From Nevskiales bacterium (GTDB taxonomy: Bacteria; Pseudomonadota; Gammaproteobacteria; Nevskiales; Nevskiaceae): DNA of 64,000 nt. The notes under the pieces were generated by a model. That model was not told where the DNA came from, did not search any database, and saw only the letters and a list, made by a program, of their open reading frames with translations. Each line of letters starts with the position of its first letter. The stretch's first letter is position 1. The stretch covers positions 1 to 64,000 of the forward strand of contig JAQVDP010000020.1 of NCBI GenBank assembly GCA_028698335.1. Reading direction: 5' to 3'. This document shows positions 1-8,935 of this stretch, one piece after another. Made by a program: the position numbers and the translations under genes.

Positions 1-99
1 CGGCCGTGCGCTCTCTACTCAGAAACGGGTTCGATCACCCCAGCACGTACCAAGCTGCACGGGCCGGTCTGGCCGTCTTATCGACGCTCAGACTCTACC

Positions 100-2595
100 G
101 TGATGGTCTGCTCTGAACATACAAGCAGCCTGGAAGGGGCGCTGGTCAAGGAGCAGTCGGAGCTCGATCCGACCTCCGCCGTGCACCAGAGCGACGAGCC
201 CGTGGATGCACGGATCGATGCGCTGATCGATTCGATCTGCGCGCTGCGGGGACCGACGGTGCTGTTCGTCGACAACCTCAGCTATTGCGAGGACGACACC
301 CTGCATGTGCTGCTTGATGCGCTGGCGCTGAATACCCCCGACGACCTGTATCTGGTGCTGGCAGGCGGTGGCGAGCCGCCGATGGGGCTTGCGCGCCTGA
401 AGTTGCAGGGACGGCTGACCTCGATCAGCTTCGCCGAGCTGGCGATGCGCGAGTCGGAGGTTCGCAGTCTGCTGGGGGAGGACCTGTGCGAGCGTCTCGG
501 CGACGACGGTGTCGCCAGCATCATGCGCCAGAGCGAAGGCTGGCCGGCGGCGGTCCGGCTGATGCAGATCGTGCTCAGTACCGCGCCACAGCCGAAGGCG
601 GCGCTGGCGGCATTCTCGGGGTCGGATGTGGACCTTGCCGAGATGCTCAATCGCCAGGTCCTCGCCGGGTTCACGCCGGCGCTGCGCCAGTTCCTGATCG
701 AGACATCGCATCTGCGCAGCTTCTGCGTCGCGCTGTGTCGCCATGTCACCGGGGATGACCGCGCCGACGAGCACGTCTCGCTCCTGCTGCGGCAGAACGT
801 CTTCATCATTCCGCTGGATCGCAACCGGACCTGGTACCGGTTGCACGGTCTGTTCCGCGAGTTCCTGGCGGCCGAGGCCGAACGCAGCCTGGCGGTCCGG
901 CGCCGCCAGGAGGTTCTGCTGCGTGCGGCCGAGTGGTGCGAGCAGAACGGGCTCTGGGCCGACGCGATCGACTATGCGCTGTCGGCGCAGGCGTTCGATA
1001 CCGCGGCGGGCATCCTCGAGCGGGTCGCGCCGTGCTTTGTGCGCGACCGGGGCGACCTGCGCAAGTTCATCGGCTGGGTGGAAGAACTCAAGCGTGTCGG
1101 CGCCCGCGTGCAGTGGGAAACCGAATTCTGGTACGTGTGGGCGTTGGTGTTTCACCGGCGCTACGAGTACGCCCGCCAGCAACTCGAACCGCTGGCCGCG
1201 CGTGTCGCTGCGGCCGAGTCGCTGCAGCCGGACACGCGCACCGCGGCCATGCAGCGGCGCATCGAGATCATCCGGACGGCGGTCGCGATCTATGTCGATC
1301 GCCTCGACGAGGCCGAGGCGCTGGGCAAGCGCTGGCTGTCGCAGCGCGGCAACGACGATCCGTTCGATGTCGCGACGATCTCCTGTGCGGTGAGCCTCGG
1401 CCGGACAGCGCGATTCGATTTCGCCGGCGCGCGCGAATACGCCGGCATCGCGCAGCCGAGCATCGGGCAGGCCCGGAGCGACTACGGTGAATTGTGGGTC
1501 AGTACCGTGTCCAGCCTGATGGTCATGCAGGAGGGCGACTTCGGCCTGGCATGCGACACGCTCAAGTCCACGCTCGAACACGCGCGCGGCAGCCTGGGCG
1601 ACAGTGCCGGTATCACCGGCACGATCGCCTTTCTCGCGGCGCGCAGCGCGGTCGAGACCGGAGAGGACGCAATCGCGCGCCAGTGGTTGGATCTCGGCAT
1701 GCGTCGCGCCCAGAACCACGGCCTCGTCGATACCGCGGCGCATGGACTCGAGGCCGCGATCAAGCTGTGGGCGTCGCCGCTGGGGCGCGGCATCGAGCTT
1801 GCGCAGCTGCGCGAGATCGCGGCGAGTTACCCGGCACGTCTCGGGATCATGTTCGCCTGTTTCGTCATCCAGCGCCTGCTGCGCCTGGGGCGGTTGGACG
1901 ACGCGTTGCTGGAGGCCGCAAAGCTGGGTCTGTCCGGCAGCGGCGACATCGAGGCGGCGGACGCGCAACTGCCGGTCGTGCGCTTTCTGCTGGTGCAGAC
2001 GCAGATCGGACTGGACATCGCCGGGGGGCGGTTGCGGCAGGCCGAGAGCCGCATCGGCGAGGCGTCGAAGCACGCGCGCGCGGAGGGGCGTTGGGGGCAT
2101 CTGGTCGAGCTGACGCTCGATGAGATGGCGGTGAGCCTGTGCACCAAAAACCCCGCGCCGGCGGCACGGCACCTGACCCGAGCGGTGACTTTTGCGGCGA
2201 AGCGGCGGTATCTGCGGCCTTTCCGGGACCGCGCCGAGATGATCGCGGGGCTCGTCAATCAGACCAAGCCGCAGAGCTGGGGCTTCGCGCTGGACGAGGA
2301 GCGGGGGTTCTTCGGCGAGATCTGCCGCCTGCTGCCGATTGCCAACAGTCAACTGGTCGAGCAGCTCGAGCGGCTCGATGTCGAGCCCAAAATGTTGGAA
2401 AACCCGACGCCGCGGGAACTCGAGCTGCTGTCGCTGATCGAGGCGGGGCTGTCGAACCAGCAGCTCGCGGACCGCCTGTCGGTATCGGTGGCGACGGTCA
2501 AATGGCACCTCTGGAATCTGTACGCGAAGCTGGGGGTTTCCAGTCGCGCGGCAGCGGTCGCCAAGGCCCGCGCGCTCAATCTGCTTTCGCGCTGA
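100..2595 (+). CDS. MalT-like LuxR-family transcriptional regulator, 5' end uncertain
   Basis: Large signal-responsive regulator of the MalT/AcoK type. The C-terminus carries a LuxR helix-turn-helix (TPRELELLSLIEAG, then LSVSVATVKWHLWNLYAKLG, about residues 767-820). The middle is a helical TPR-like region. Near the N-terminus lies a Walker-B-like strand (PTVLFVDN, about residues 52-59) and the family stretch GGGEPPMGLARLKLQGRL. The Walker A half of the ATPase, normally about 70-90 residues earlier, is not visible. The frame stays open to base 1, but those upstream codons do not resemble the family and their third positions are less GC-rich than the rest. The start given is GTG/ATG at 100/103. 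Either the true start lies before the window, or the N-terminus is degenerate or frameshifted. It neighbours the lipid/aldehyde module and may control it (inference). Confidence 0.8.
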   Translation: MMVCSEHTSSLEGALVKEQSELDPTSAVHQSDEPVDARIDALIDSICALRGPTVLFVDNLSYCEDDTLHVLLDALALNTPDDLYLVLAGGGEPPMGLARLKLQGRLTSISFAELAMRESEVRSLLGEDLCERLGDDGVASIMRQSEGWPAAVRLMQIVLSTAPQPKAALAAFSGSDVDLAEMLNRQVLAGFTPALRQFLIETSHLRSFCVALCRHVTGDDRADEHVSLLLRQNVFIIPLDRNRTWYRLHGLFREFLAAEAERSLAVRRRQEVLLRAAEWCEQNGLWADAIDYALSAQAFDTAAGILERVAPCFVRDRGDLRKFIGWVEELKRVGARVQWETEFWYVWALVFHRRYEYARQQLEPLAARVAAAESLQPDTRTAAMQRRIEIIRTAVAIYVDRLDEAEALGKRWLSQRGNDDPFDVATISCAVSLGRTARFDFAGAREYAGIAQPSIGQARSDYGELWVSTVSSLMVMQEGDFGLACDTLKSTLEHARGSLGDSAGITGTIAFLAARSAVETGEDAIARQWLDLGMRRAQNHGLVDTAAHGLEAAIKLWASPLGRGIELAQLREIAASYPARLGIMFACFVIQRLLRLGRLDDALLEAAKLGLSGSGDIEAADAQLPVVRFLLVQTQIGLDIAGGRLRQAESRIGEASKHARAEGRWGHLVELTLDEMAVSLCTKNPAPAARHLTRAVTFAAKRRYLRPFRDRAEMIAGLVNQTKPQSWGFALDEERGFFGEICRLLPIANSQLVEQLERLDVEPKMLENPTPRELELLSLIEAGLSNQQLADRLSVSVATVKWHLWNLYAKLGVSSRAAAVAKARALNLLSR

Positions 2596-2717
2596 CGCCG
2601 GGGCGCCGCGTCCAGACGTCCGGGTCAAGGGCGGTGCCGGGTGATGTGTGGGCGAGCCGATCGAGTGGGGCGCACCTTTCCCGCCGGCGGATGGGCAGGG
2701 GGCGCGTCAAACGCATG

Positions 2718-2736
2718 GGTTTGGGGCACCCAAACC
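2718..2736. promoter_or_regulatory. Inverted repeat upstream of the desaturase, candidate operator
   Basis: GGTTTGGG-GCA-CCCAAACC is a perfect 8-bp inverted repeat about 90 bp before the desaturase start. The right arm continues as AAGGTTGG. The same arm sequence (ACCCAAACCAA) recurs in the promoter region of the aldehyde dehydrogenase gene at 8937-8947, so a common DNA-binding protein is plausible. The adjacent LuxR-type regulator is one candidate. No -35/-10 pair is obvious in 2596-2827, and nothing else stands out in that gap. Confidence 0.45.
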
Positions 2737-2827
2737 AAGGTTGGGGATGCGGGGAATCCGGTCGGCCTATGGTGGGACGGTCGAAGTACCGGGGGAGCGT
2801 TTCTAACCATGCATGGAGGAGATGGAC

Positions 2828-3700
2828 ATGTCCCGCCCACAGCGTTCACAGACCGCAGACGTCGATCCGAATTTTCGTAAGCTGCTTCGAGGCCCCGACT
2901 TCGCCTGGCCCACAGCGATCCTGTTCGTCGTCTGCATGAGCACGATTGCCGGATCGTCTTTGATGGCGATCGCCGGCGACATCCCGTTGTGGGCCGGCAC
3001 GCTCATCAACGGCCTGGCAACCTATTTTCTGTTCAGTGTCGTCCACGATTCGTCGCATGGCGCCATCTCCCGGACGACGTGGCTCAACAATGTGTTCGGT
3101 CACATCGGCATGCTGTTCTTCGGTCCGCTCGCGCCCTTCAGCCTCGCGCGCTGGATCCACATGCAGCATCACCGCTTCACCAACGACCATACGCGCGATC
3201 CGGACGCCTTTGCCCACAAGATGGACTGGCTGACGCCGCTGCGCTGGCTGAACTTCGATTTCTACTACACGCGGTTCTTCCTGCAGCAGGCGGGCCCGAT
3301 GCGCAAGAAGTTCATGGGCCGGCTGCTGCTGCAGGTCGGATTCGTCATCACCGTGGTGACGGCGTGCATTTACTTCGGCTATGGCCTCGAGATGGCGATG
3401 CTGTGGCTGCTGCCGACACGTCTGACCTCGCTGCTGTTCGTGATCGTGTTCGTGCTGCTGCCGCATGCGCCGTTCACCGTCACCGCCCAGGAGGATGAAT
3501 ACCAGGCCTCGAACATCCGCGCCGGCTGGGAATGGCTGCTGACGCCGTTGATGGCGTACCAGAACTATCATCTGGTTCACCACCTCTATCCGACGGCGCC
3601 GTTCTACCTGATGCGGAAGATCTGGCACGCGCGCCTGGATCATCATCTGGATCAGGAGCCCTTCTTCGTCAGGACCTTTTCGATCGGCGCCCGGATCTGA
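2828..3700 (+). CDS. Fatty acid desaturase family membrane protein
   Basis: Integral-membrane di-iron desaturase/hydroxylase of 290 residues. The three histidine boxes that bind the diiron centre are present: HDSSH near residue 73, HMQHH near 111 and HLVHH near 248. Hydrophobic pairs lie at about 30-75 and 165-215. The expected reaction is insertion of a double bond or hydroxyl into an acyl chain or related lipid; the substrate cannot be read from sequence. Three in-frame ATGs occur at 2813, 2822 and 2828. The GGAGGAG at 2815-2821 fits the ATG at 2828, so that start is chosen. The gene stands alone on the plus strand, convergent with the oxidase-subunit operon, and has a candidate operator at 2718-2736. 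Confidence 0.88.
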   Translation: MSRPQRSQTADVDPNFRKLLRGPDFAWPTAILFVVCMSTIAGSSLMAIAGDIPLWAGTLINGLATYFLFSVVHDSSHGAISRTTWLNNVFGHIGMLFFGPLAPFSLARWIHMQHHRFTNDHTRDPDAFAHKMDWLTPLRWLNFDFYYTRFFLQQAGPMRKKFMGRLLLQVGFVITVVTACIYFGYGLEMAMLWLLPTRLTSLLFVIVFVLLPHAPFTVTAQEDEYQASNIRAGWEWLLTPLMAYQNYHLVHHLYPTAPFYLMRKIWHARLDHHLDQEPFFVRTFSIGARI

Positions 3701-3708
3701 CCTCGCCT

Positions 3709-3747
3709 GCGATGCCGGCGATCCGCGCGTGCGATCGCCGGCATCGC
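3709..3747. terminator. Strong hairpin between convergent genes
   Basis: GCGATGCCGGCGATC pairs perfectly with GATCGCCGGCATCGC (15-bp stem, 9-nt loop) directly after the desaturase stop. No T-run follows on either strand, so it may be a transcript-stabilising or weak bidirectional terminator rather than a textbook one. Confidence 0.5.
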
Positions 3748-3841
3748 GGCTTCAGGTTGGCGAGGGTGCATCCCGGGCGTTGCGGGGCGCTGATCTGCCC
3801 GGTGATCGCGCCCGGGTCGGCCAACTATTGGAACCGCCGGG

Positions 3842-4120
3842 TTACGCGCGAAGCAGCACCAGGATGCCTCCGGCCACCGCGACCAGCCAGCCGTCGAAGA
3901 CGAGGCGCAGGGCGCGCGAGGCGTGATTGACCTCCATGAAATGCATCACGACGAGTCTGCATTTGATCAGCGACAAGGCGACGATGAGCGGCGTGGACCA
4001 CTGCCACGTGATCAGTTCCGGCACATCGCCGAGTGCATAGGACAACAGCGTCACGGCGGCCAGCAACGCCCAGATCGAGCAATCCGTCCATAGCTTCCTG
4101 TGGAGATTCTTCTGGATCAC
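3842..4120 (-). CDS. Cytochrome c oxidase subunit IV-like small membrane protein
   Basis: A 92-residue protein with about three membrane helices (residues 14-34, 39-60 and 70-90). It has the charged turn KCRLVVMHFMEV typical of bacterial COX4/CyoD-type subunits encoded next to NorE-like subunit III proteins. The start is GTG, 18 bp after the subunit III stop, with a GGAA 7 nt upstream. It is the last gene of a minus-strand operon. No catalytic subunit I or II gene is in view, so it is probably an accessory subunit for an oxidase encoded elsewhere, or has a different role. Confidence 0.75.
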   Translation of the reverse strand: MIQKNLHRKLWTDCSIWALLAAVTLLSYALGDVPELITWQWSTPLIVALSLIKCRLVVMHFMEVNHASRALRLVFDGWLVAVAGGILVLLRA

Positions 4121-4138
4121 TTTTGCTGTTCCGGCCGG

Positions 4139-4756
4139 TCAGTGAATCAGGTAGAGCAGTGGGAAGATGATGAGCCACAGCGAGTCGACCATGTGCCAGA
4201 CGACGCCGCCGTTCTCGAAGACCTTGATGTCGGATGCGCCGTAGTGGGCGCGGCGTGACCGGCGATACAGATAGAGCAGGACCCCGACGCCCACGAGTAC
4301 ATGCGCCATGTGCAGGCCGGTCAGCAGGTAGTAGTACGTGAAGAACGGAGTGCTGACGGGCGTGAAGCCCTGGGGCACCTTGGCGGAGTATTCCATCAGC
4401 TTGAGCGCCGCAAACAGGATTCCGGTTCCGGCGGCTGCGAGATAGAGCCGCGGAACCGTCCGGCTGGCGCCGCTGCGCGCCACATGCAGGGCGACGACCA
4501 CGCACAGGGACCCGATCAGCAGCAGCAGGGTATAGCCGACGCCCAGTGCGCGATCCAGCGTGCCCTGTCCCTGGAGAAACGGCTCCCGACTTGCGGCGAA
4601 GTCGTGGCAGAACGAGAAGAACAGCAGGCTAAAGATGCACATCTCGCCCAGCACGAATACCCAGATGCCGGTTTCCGCCGGGTACCCGTCGGGCGTCCGG
4701 GTGCCGTCAGGGTGAGGACTCACGCCGTCCATGGCCAAGCGCGGATCTGTTTGCAC
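4139..4756 (-). CDS. Cytochrome c oxidase subunit III family protein, NorE-like
   Basis: A 205-residue haem-copper oxidase subunit III homologue with five predicted membrane helices, the short form typical of NorE rather than CoxC. The family start of the first helix, TGIWVFVLGEMCIF, is clear. FFTYYYLLTGLHMAHVLVG and VVWHMVDSLWLIIFPLLYL are typical of the third helix and C-terminus. Translation begins at GTG 4756, with an alternative ATG at 4732. It lies 9 bp after the upstream membrane-protein gene and 18 bp before the subunit IV gene, so the three are probably co-transcribed. The catalytic subunits are missing locally. Confidence 0.82.
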   Translation of the reverse strand: MQTDPRLAMDGVSPHPDGTRTPDGYPAETGIWVFVLGEMCIFSLLFFSFCHDFAASREPFLQGQGTLDRALGVGYTLLLLIGSLCVVVALHVARSGASRTVPRLYLAAAGTGILFAALKLMEYSAKVPQGFTPVSTPFFTYYYLLTGLHMAHVLVGVGVLLYLYRRSRRAHYGASDIKVFENGGVVWHMVDSLWLIIFPLLYLIH

Positions 4757-4765
4757 CGGCGAAGC

Positions 4766-5455
4766 TCAGGCCTGCCGGGATTCACGCTGCGCAGCACCGG
4801 GAATGAGCGCAGCCGTGACGGCGAGCCAGAGGAAGAAGATTCCGAGGCTGATCCAGAACCCGAGTATTCCGGTCATCGAAAACGGTCCGGACTTGAAGAA
4901 CACGATCAAGGCGCCCGCCGGCGCCAGCAAGGCGACCCAGTATCCGAAGAATCCGTACCACCGGGGAAATACGGGGGTGGTGCGCGTATCGGCCAACGTC
5001 GCAATGGCGACCGGCAGTGCCAGGATCGTCACGATCGATCCCGGCCACAGCAGCAACATGAATGCGAAGTCATGAAAAGCCCTGGTGATCTCGGGAAAGT
5101 CGAGAGGGCGGTACGTTGCCGCGGCAAGCGAGATGAGAAGAATGTAGAGCCCCATGACCACGCCTCCGCAAACGATCGCGAAGGTCAGCATCAGCGCGGG
5201 GCTGGCGTTGCCCATGCGGGACATCAGGACGACGACTGCCGCCATGAAGGGTGCGAAGAACATCGCCGCCAGCATCATCACGATGACCCCGAAGCGGATC
5301 TGGGTGCGATTGTCGAAATAGAACTGCGCGACGGCGTCGGCGCCAAGTTCGGGGCTCACCGGCGGCATCGCCAGGATCAGGACGTAGCCGATGAGGAACA
5401 GCAGGACGAAGGCAGGGCCTGTCCACGCGCAGAGCTTCAGATGGGCGGTGTTCAT
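4766..5455 (-). CDS. Polytopic membrane protein of unknown function
   Basis: A 229-residue protein with about six hydrophobic helices (roughly residues 10-30, 50-72, 80-103, 122-143, 160-177 and 187-207) and no cofactor or transport motif that I recognise. The start at 5455 (MNTAHLKL) is chosen because AAGGAA precedes it with 7 nt spacing. A longer reading to 5527 adds only a low-complexity polar stretch. It is the first gene of the operon with the NorE-like and subunit IV-like genes, so it may work with them in a membrane complex (inference). The upstream acyl-CoA ligase ends 118 bp away on the same strand. Confidence 0.7.
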   Translation of the reverse strand: MNTAHLKLCAWTGPAFVLLFLIGYVLILAMPPVSPELGADAVAQFYFDNRTQIRFGVIVMMLAAMFFAPFMAAVVVLMSRMGNASPALMLTFAIVCGGVVMGLYILLISLAAATYRPLDFPEITRAFHDFAFMLLLWPGSIVTILALPVAIATLADTRTTPVFPRWYGFFGYWVALLAPAGALIVFFKSGPFSMTGILGFWISLGIFFLWLAVTAALIPGAAQRESRQA

Positions 5456-5573
5456 GCGGGATTCCTTTTCGCTGGATGCAGGGGTGGGCCGCGTTTGGTT
5501 GCGGGAAGGGCTTCTTCGGCAGGACACGCGCGATGCACGCAGTCGCCGCCTGCGGCCTGAGGGGTGTTGGACT

Positions 5574-7130
5574 TCAGTTGACGGCGCGGTCCCGGCCTTC
5601 CCAATAGGGTTTGCGCAGTTCGGTCTTGAGGACCTTGCCTGCGCCCGAAATCGGCAATGCCTCGCGAATGTCCACGCTGCGCGGGCACTTGTACCCGGCG
5701 ATCAGACGTTTGCAGTGCGCATACAGCGCATCGACGCTCAGTTCGGCGCCCGGCTTGAGCACGACGGCCGCGTGCACCTTCTCGCCCATGTCCGCGCAAG
5801 GAATGCCGATCACGGCGCAGGTGGCCACAGCAGGATGCCGGGCGATGGCGTTCTCGACCTCGACCGAATACACGTTTTCGCCACCGGAGATGATCATGTC
5901 CTTGAGGCGATCGACGATGTAGATATAGCCATCGTCATCCATGTATCCCATGTCGCCGCTATGCATCCAGCCGCCTCGCAGTGCAGCCTCGGTGGCGTCC
6001 GGTTTATTGAGATAGCCCTGCATGATGTTCGGACCGCGCGCGATGATTTCGCCGACGGTGCCGCGTGGCAATTCGCGGTCGTTGTCGTCGACGATCCTGA
6101 CTTGTACGTGATACGTGCAGCGTCCGGCCGAGCGCAGCTTGTTGTGAGTGCGCCCCTCGGCGGTGTGCATGTCCATCGGCAGAACCGCCATCAGCGCAGC
6201 GGTTTCGGTCATGCCGTAACCCTGCATGAAGCGCGTATGCGGCAGCGCTGCGCAGGCGCGGTCGAGCAGGGCCTCGGATGCCGGAGAGGCGCCATACAGG
6301 ACGCGCTGCAGCGACGAGGTGTCGTACTCGGCGAACGAAGGGGCGTCGACCAGCGCCTGTAGCATCGCCGGCACCAGCAGAATGTCGGTGATTCGATGCC
6401 GCTGGATCAGTTCCAGAACCGAATCGGGCCGGAACGCATCCAGCATCGCGTGTCCGCCGCCGCGCAGGAGCAGGCTGGTCACCATCATCATGTCCGCGAG
6501 ATGGAACATCGGCGCGGTGTGCAGGCCGAGCGAGCCGTCCGGAAATGCACCTTCGGCCATCATCGCCAGCGCCGATGTGCAGATGTTGAGGTGCGACAGC
6601 ATCACCCCCTTCGGTGCGCCGGTGGTGCCGCCGGTGTAGAAGATGCCAAACAGTTCGTCGCCGCCGATCTGCTGATCCGGAACCGGCTCGCTGGTCGCGA
6701 TCAGCCGTTCAAAGCCAACCGTGCCCTCGGGGGTGGCGCCGTCCCCGGAAAAGACAACCTTGCGAATCGCCGGACTGCCCTTGCGAACGGCGTCGATCAT
6801 TCCGGCGAACTGGTCGTCGACGATCAGAGCGACGCAATCCGAGTCGTTCAACGAGTAGATGATCTCGTCGGCGCTCCAGCGGAAATTGGCCGGATTGACG
6901 ACGGCGCCCATCCACGCCAGCGCGAGATACGACTCCAGGTAGCGATCGGAATTCAGGGACAGGATGCAGACGCGATCACCCCGGCGGATGCCGAGCTGGC
7001 GAAAACCGCCGGCAAGACGCGCGACACGCTCGTGGAGTTCAGCGTATGTACGCACCCGCCCTTTGCAGATGGTGGCAATTGCGTCGGGCTTCTGCTGAGC
7101 GGCCCGGTGCAGGCCCTGAGTGAATTGCAT
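5574..7130 (-). CDS. Acyl-CoA synthetase (class I AMP-forming ligase)
   Basis: ATP-dependent acid:CoA ligase of 518 residues that activates a carboxylic acid through an acyl-adenylate. The core motifs are in order: the P-loop YTGGTTGAPKG near residue 165; GYGMTET near 300; SGDMGYMDDDG near 390; DRLKDMIISGGENVYSVEVE (hinge) near 410; and the C-terminal lysine motif SGAGKVLKTEL near 500. The specific acid, whether a fatty acid or a sterol/terpene-derived acid, cannot be told. The start MQFTQG at 7130 is used; the longer frame upstream is Arg/Pro-rich and not family-like. It probably supplies CoA esters to beta-oxidation from acids made by the neighbouring aldehyde dehydrogenase. Confidence 0.9.
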   Translation of the reverse strand: MQFTQGLHRAAQQKPDAIATICKGRVRTYAELHERVARLAGGFRQLGIRRGDRVCILSLNSDRYLESYLALAWMGAVVNPANFRWSADEIIYSLNDSDCVALIVDDQFAGMIDAVRKGSPAIRKVVFSGDGATPEGTVGFERLIATSEPVPDQQIGGDELFGIFYTGGTTGAPKGVMLSHLNICTSALAMMAEGAFPDGSLGLHTAPMFHLADMMMVTSLLLRGGGHAMLDAFRPDSVLELIQRHRITDILLVPAMLQALVDAPSFAEYDTSSLQRVLYGASPASEALLDRACAALPHTRFMQGYGMTETAALMAVLPMDMHTAEGRTHNKLRSAGRCTYHVQVRIVDDNDRELPRGTVGEIIARGPNIMQGYLNKPDATEAALRGGWMHSGDMGYMDDDGYIYIVDRLKDMIISGGENVYSVEVENAIARHPAVATCAVIGIPCADMGEKVHAAVVLKPGAELSVDALYAHCKRLIAGYKCPRSVDIREALPISGAGKVLKTELRKPYWEGRDRAVN

Positions 7131-7347
7131 TTCGGGGTCTCTTGGAAATCGTCGGCGCAGTCGCGTCCGAGATCGTTGAAGGCGACAGATGGAGCGACGG
7201 GTACCGGCTGGTTGCGGGCGCGAACCGACCGAACTTGAGCCTGGTGTCGGGAGGCCGTCGCGTCGATTCCGCGATGGCCGGTGGTGCGCGGGGGGATCTG
7301 GCGATGCAGCCCGGTTACTCGGTGTCGGCGCGGCCTGTGTGTGCTTT

Positions 7348-7380
7348 GGCGGTGCCCGCGCGGGTGTTGCGGGCACCGCC
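7348..7380 (-). terminator. Hairpin downstream of aldehyde dehydrogenase
   Basis: GGCGGTGCCCGC pairs perfectly with GCGGGCACCGCC (12 bp, 9-nt loop), 9 bp past the dehydrogenase stop on the minus strand. There is no U-tract, so termination strength is uncertain. The rest of 7131-7347 is the 5' region of the acyl-CoA ligase and shows no recognisable operator. Confidence 0.5.
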
Positions 7381-7388
7381 GTTCCGGG

Positions 7389-8870
7389 TCATCCGATGTT
7401 GACGACGACCGACTTGGTTTCCAGGTAGTGGGCGAATACATCCTCGCCGTTTTCCCGTCCCCAGCCGGACTGCTTGAAGCCGCCGAAGGGGAGGTGCGGG
7501 TCGGGTGCGAGCTGGGTATTGACCCAGACGGTCCCTGCCTGGATCTTGCGTGCGAGCTGGTGCGCCTTGCTCAGATCGCGGGTATAGACGTGCGCGCCGA
7601 GGCCGTATTCGGTGTCGTTGGCGAGTGCGGCGAGCTCGTCCAGATCGTCATACGGCGTCGCGGTCAGCACCGGGCCGAACACTTCCTCGCGATAGGCCGG
7701 GTTCTGCCGGTCGTCCGTGACCAGGATGGTCGGTTCGACGAAATAGCCCTCGCGGGCCACCCGCTTGCCGCCCGAGTGCACCGCGGCGCCGGCCTTGATC
7801 CCGGCCTCGACCCGGCCCATCACCGAATCCAGCTGACGCTGGCTGACGACGGGGCCCAGCATCGTATCCGGCTCCAGTCCGGCGCCGATCTTGAAGGTCG
7901 CGCCGACGCTGGCGATGCCGTCGAGCACGCGATCGAAGGTCTTGCGCGGGGCGAACAGGCGCGTGCCGGCAAAGCAGATCTGGCCGCTGTTGACGAAGAC
8001 GGCCTGCGCCGCGCCGGGAATGGCCGTCTCCAGGTCGGCGTCGGGCAGGATGACGGTCGGCGACTTGCCGCCCAGTTCCAGCGTCACGCGCTTCAGATCG
8101 TTGGCCACGCAGGCCGCAATGCGCTTGCCCACGGCGGTGGATCCGGTGAAGCTGATCTTGGCGATGCCCGGATGGTCAACGATGTGCTGGCCGGTGCGGC
8201 CGTCACCGAGCACGACGTTGACGACACCCTTGGGGAACCCGGCGGCTTCGATCAGTTGCGCCAGCTTGAGCAGCGAATACGGGGTCTGCTCGGCGGGTTT
8301 GATCACGACCGTGCAACCCGCCGCGAGGGCGGGGGCCAGCTTCCATACGGCCAGGACCAGCGGGAAGTTCCACGGCACGATGGCGCCGACCACGCCAACC
8401 GGCTCGCGCAGCGTATACGCGTGCGTGCTGCCCGCGGGCAGCATGGCCGGAGCGAGCTGCCGTCCCGACAGCTTCGACGGCCAGCCGGCGAAATATCGGA
8501 GCCACTGTACGCACACCGGGACATCGAGCGTGCTGGAGAACGCCAGCGGCTTGCCGTTGTCGAGCGATTCGATCGCCGCCAGTTCGCTGGCGTGTTCCTC
8601 GATCAGGGTGGCCAGCCGATGCAGCAGGGCCTCTCGCGCCAGGGGCGCGAGACTGGCCCACGCCGGATCGTGGAACGCCCGCGTCGCGGCGGCGACCGCG
8701 CGATCGACGGTTGCGGCGGTGCTGCAGGGAATCGCGCCGATGATCGCCTCGGTCGCCGGATCCCGGACCTCGATGCGCTCGGCATCCGGATCGTCGATCC
8801 ATTGGCCGTTGACGTAATTCAGTCCGTCCGGGAGTTGTACTGCGATACGGGGGGATTCCGGTGCGTTCAT
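7389..8870 (-). CDS. NAD(P)-dependent aldehyde dehydrogenase
   Basis: A 493-residue ALDH-superfamily enzyme oxidising an aldehyde to the acid. Visible signatures are VPWNFPLVLAVWKLAPALAA (cofactor side), SFTGSTAVGKRI, the general-base motif TLELGGKSP, and NSGQICFAGTRLF with the nucleophilic cysteine, all at the usual positions of a roughly 495-residue ALDH. The ATG at 8870 is preceded by AAGGAGACGAG, a strong ribosome site; the longer frame to 9044 is not family-like. It is alone on its transcript, with a candidate operator at 8936-8973 and a hairpin after its stop. The adjacent acyl-CoA ligase suggests an aldehyde to acid to acyl-CoA route. Confidence 0.92.
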   Translation of the reverse strand: MNAPESPRIAVQLPDGLNYVNGQWIDDPDAERIEVRDPATEAIIGAIPCSTAATVDRAVAAATRAFHDPAWASLAPLAREALLHRLATLIEEHASELAAIESLDNGKPLAFSSTLDVPVCVQWLRYFAGWPSKLSGRQLAPAMLPAGSTHAYTLREPVGVVGAIVPWNFPLVLAVWKLAPALAAGCTVVIKPAEQTPYSLLKLAQLIEAAGFPKGVVNVVLGDGRTGQHIVDHPGIAKISFTGSTAVGKRIAACVANDLKRVTLELGGKSPTVILPDADLETAIPGAAQAVFVNSGQICFAGTRLFAPRKTFDRVLDGIASVGATFKIGAGLEPDTMLGPVVSQRQLDSVMGRVEAGIKAGAAVHSGGKRVAREGYFVEPTILVTDDRQNPAYREEVFGPVLTATPYDDLDELAALANDTEYGLGAHVYTRDLSKAHQLARKIQAGTVWVNTQLAPDPHLPFGGFKQSGWGRENGEDVFAHYLETKSVVVNIG

Positions 8871-8935
8871 CTCGTCTCCTTCCAGTCTTTTATGTCGATG
8901 GTTATGGCCGAGTATCCGGATGAACGGCATGCGCT

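Noticed and set aside
88-2628. An 846-codon open frame antisense to the LuxR-type regulator
   Set aside because: High-GC coding DNA gives long antisense frames; the product is Arg/Gln/Pro-rich without domain signatures, while the plus-strand frame has clear family motifs. The same applies to long antisense frames over metG, flgE-flgC, fliC, fliD and flgK.
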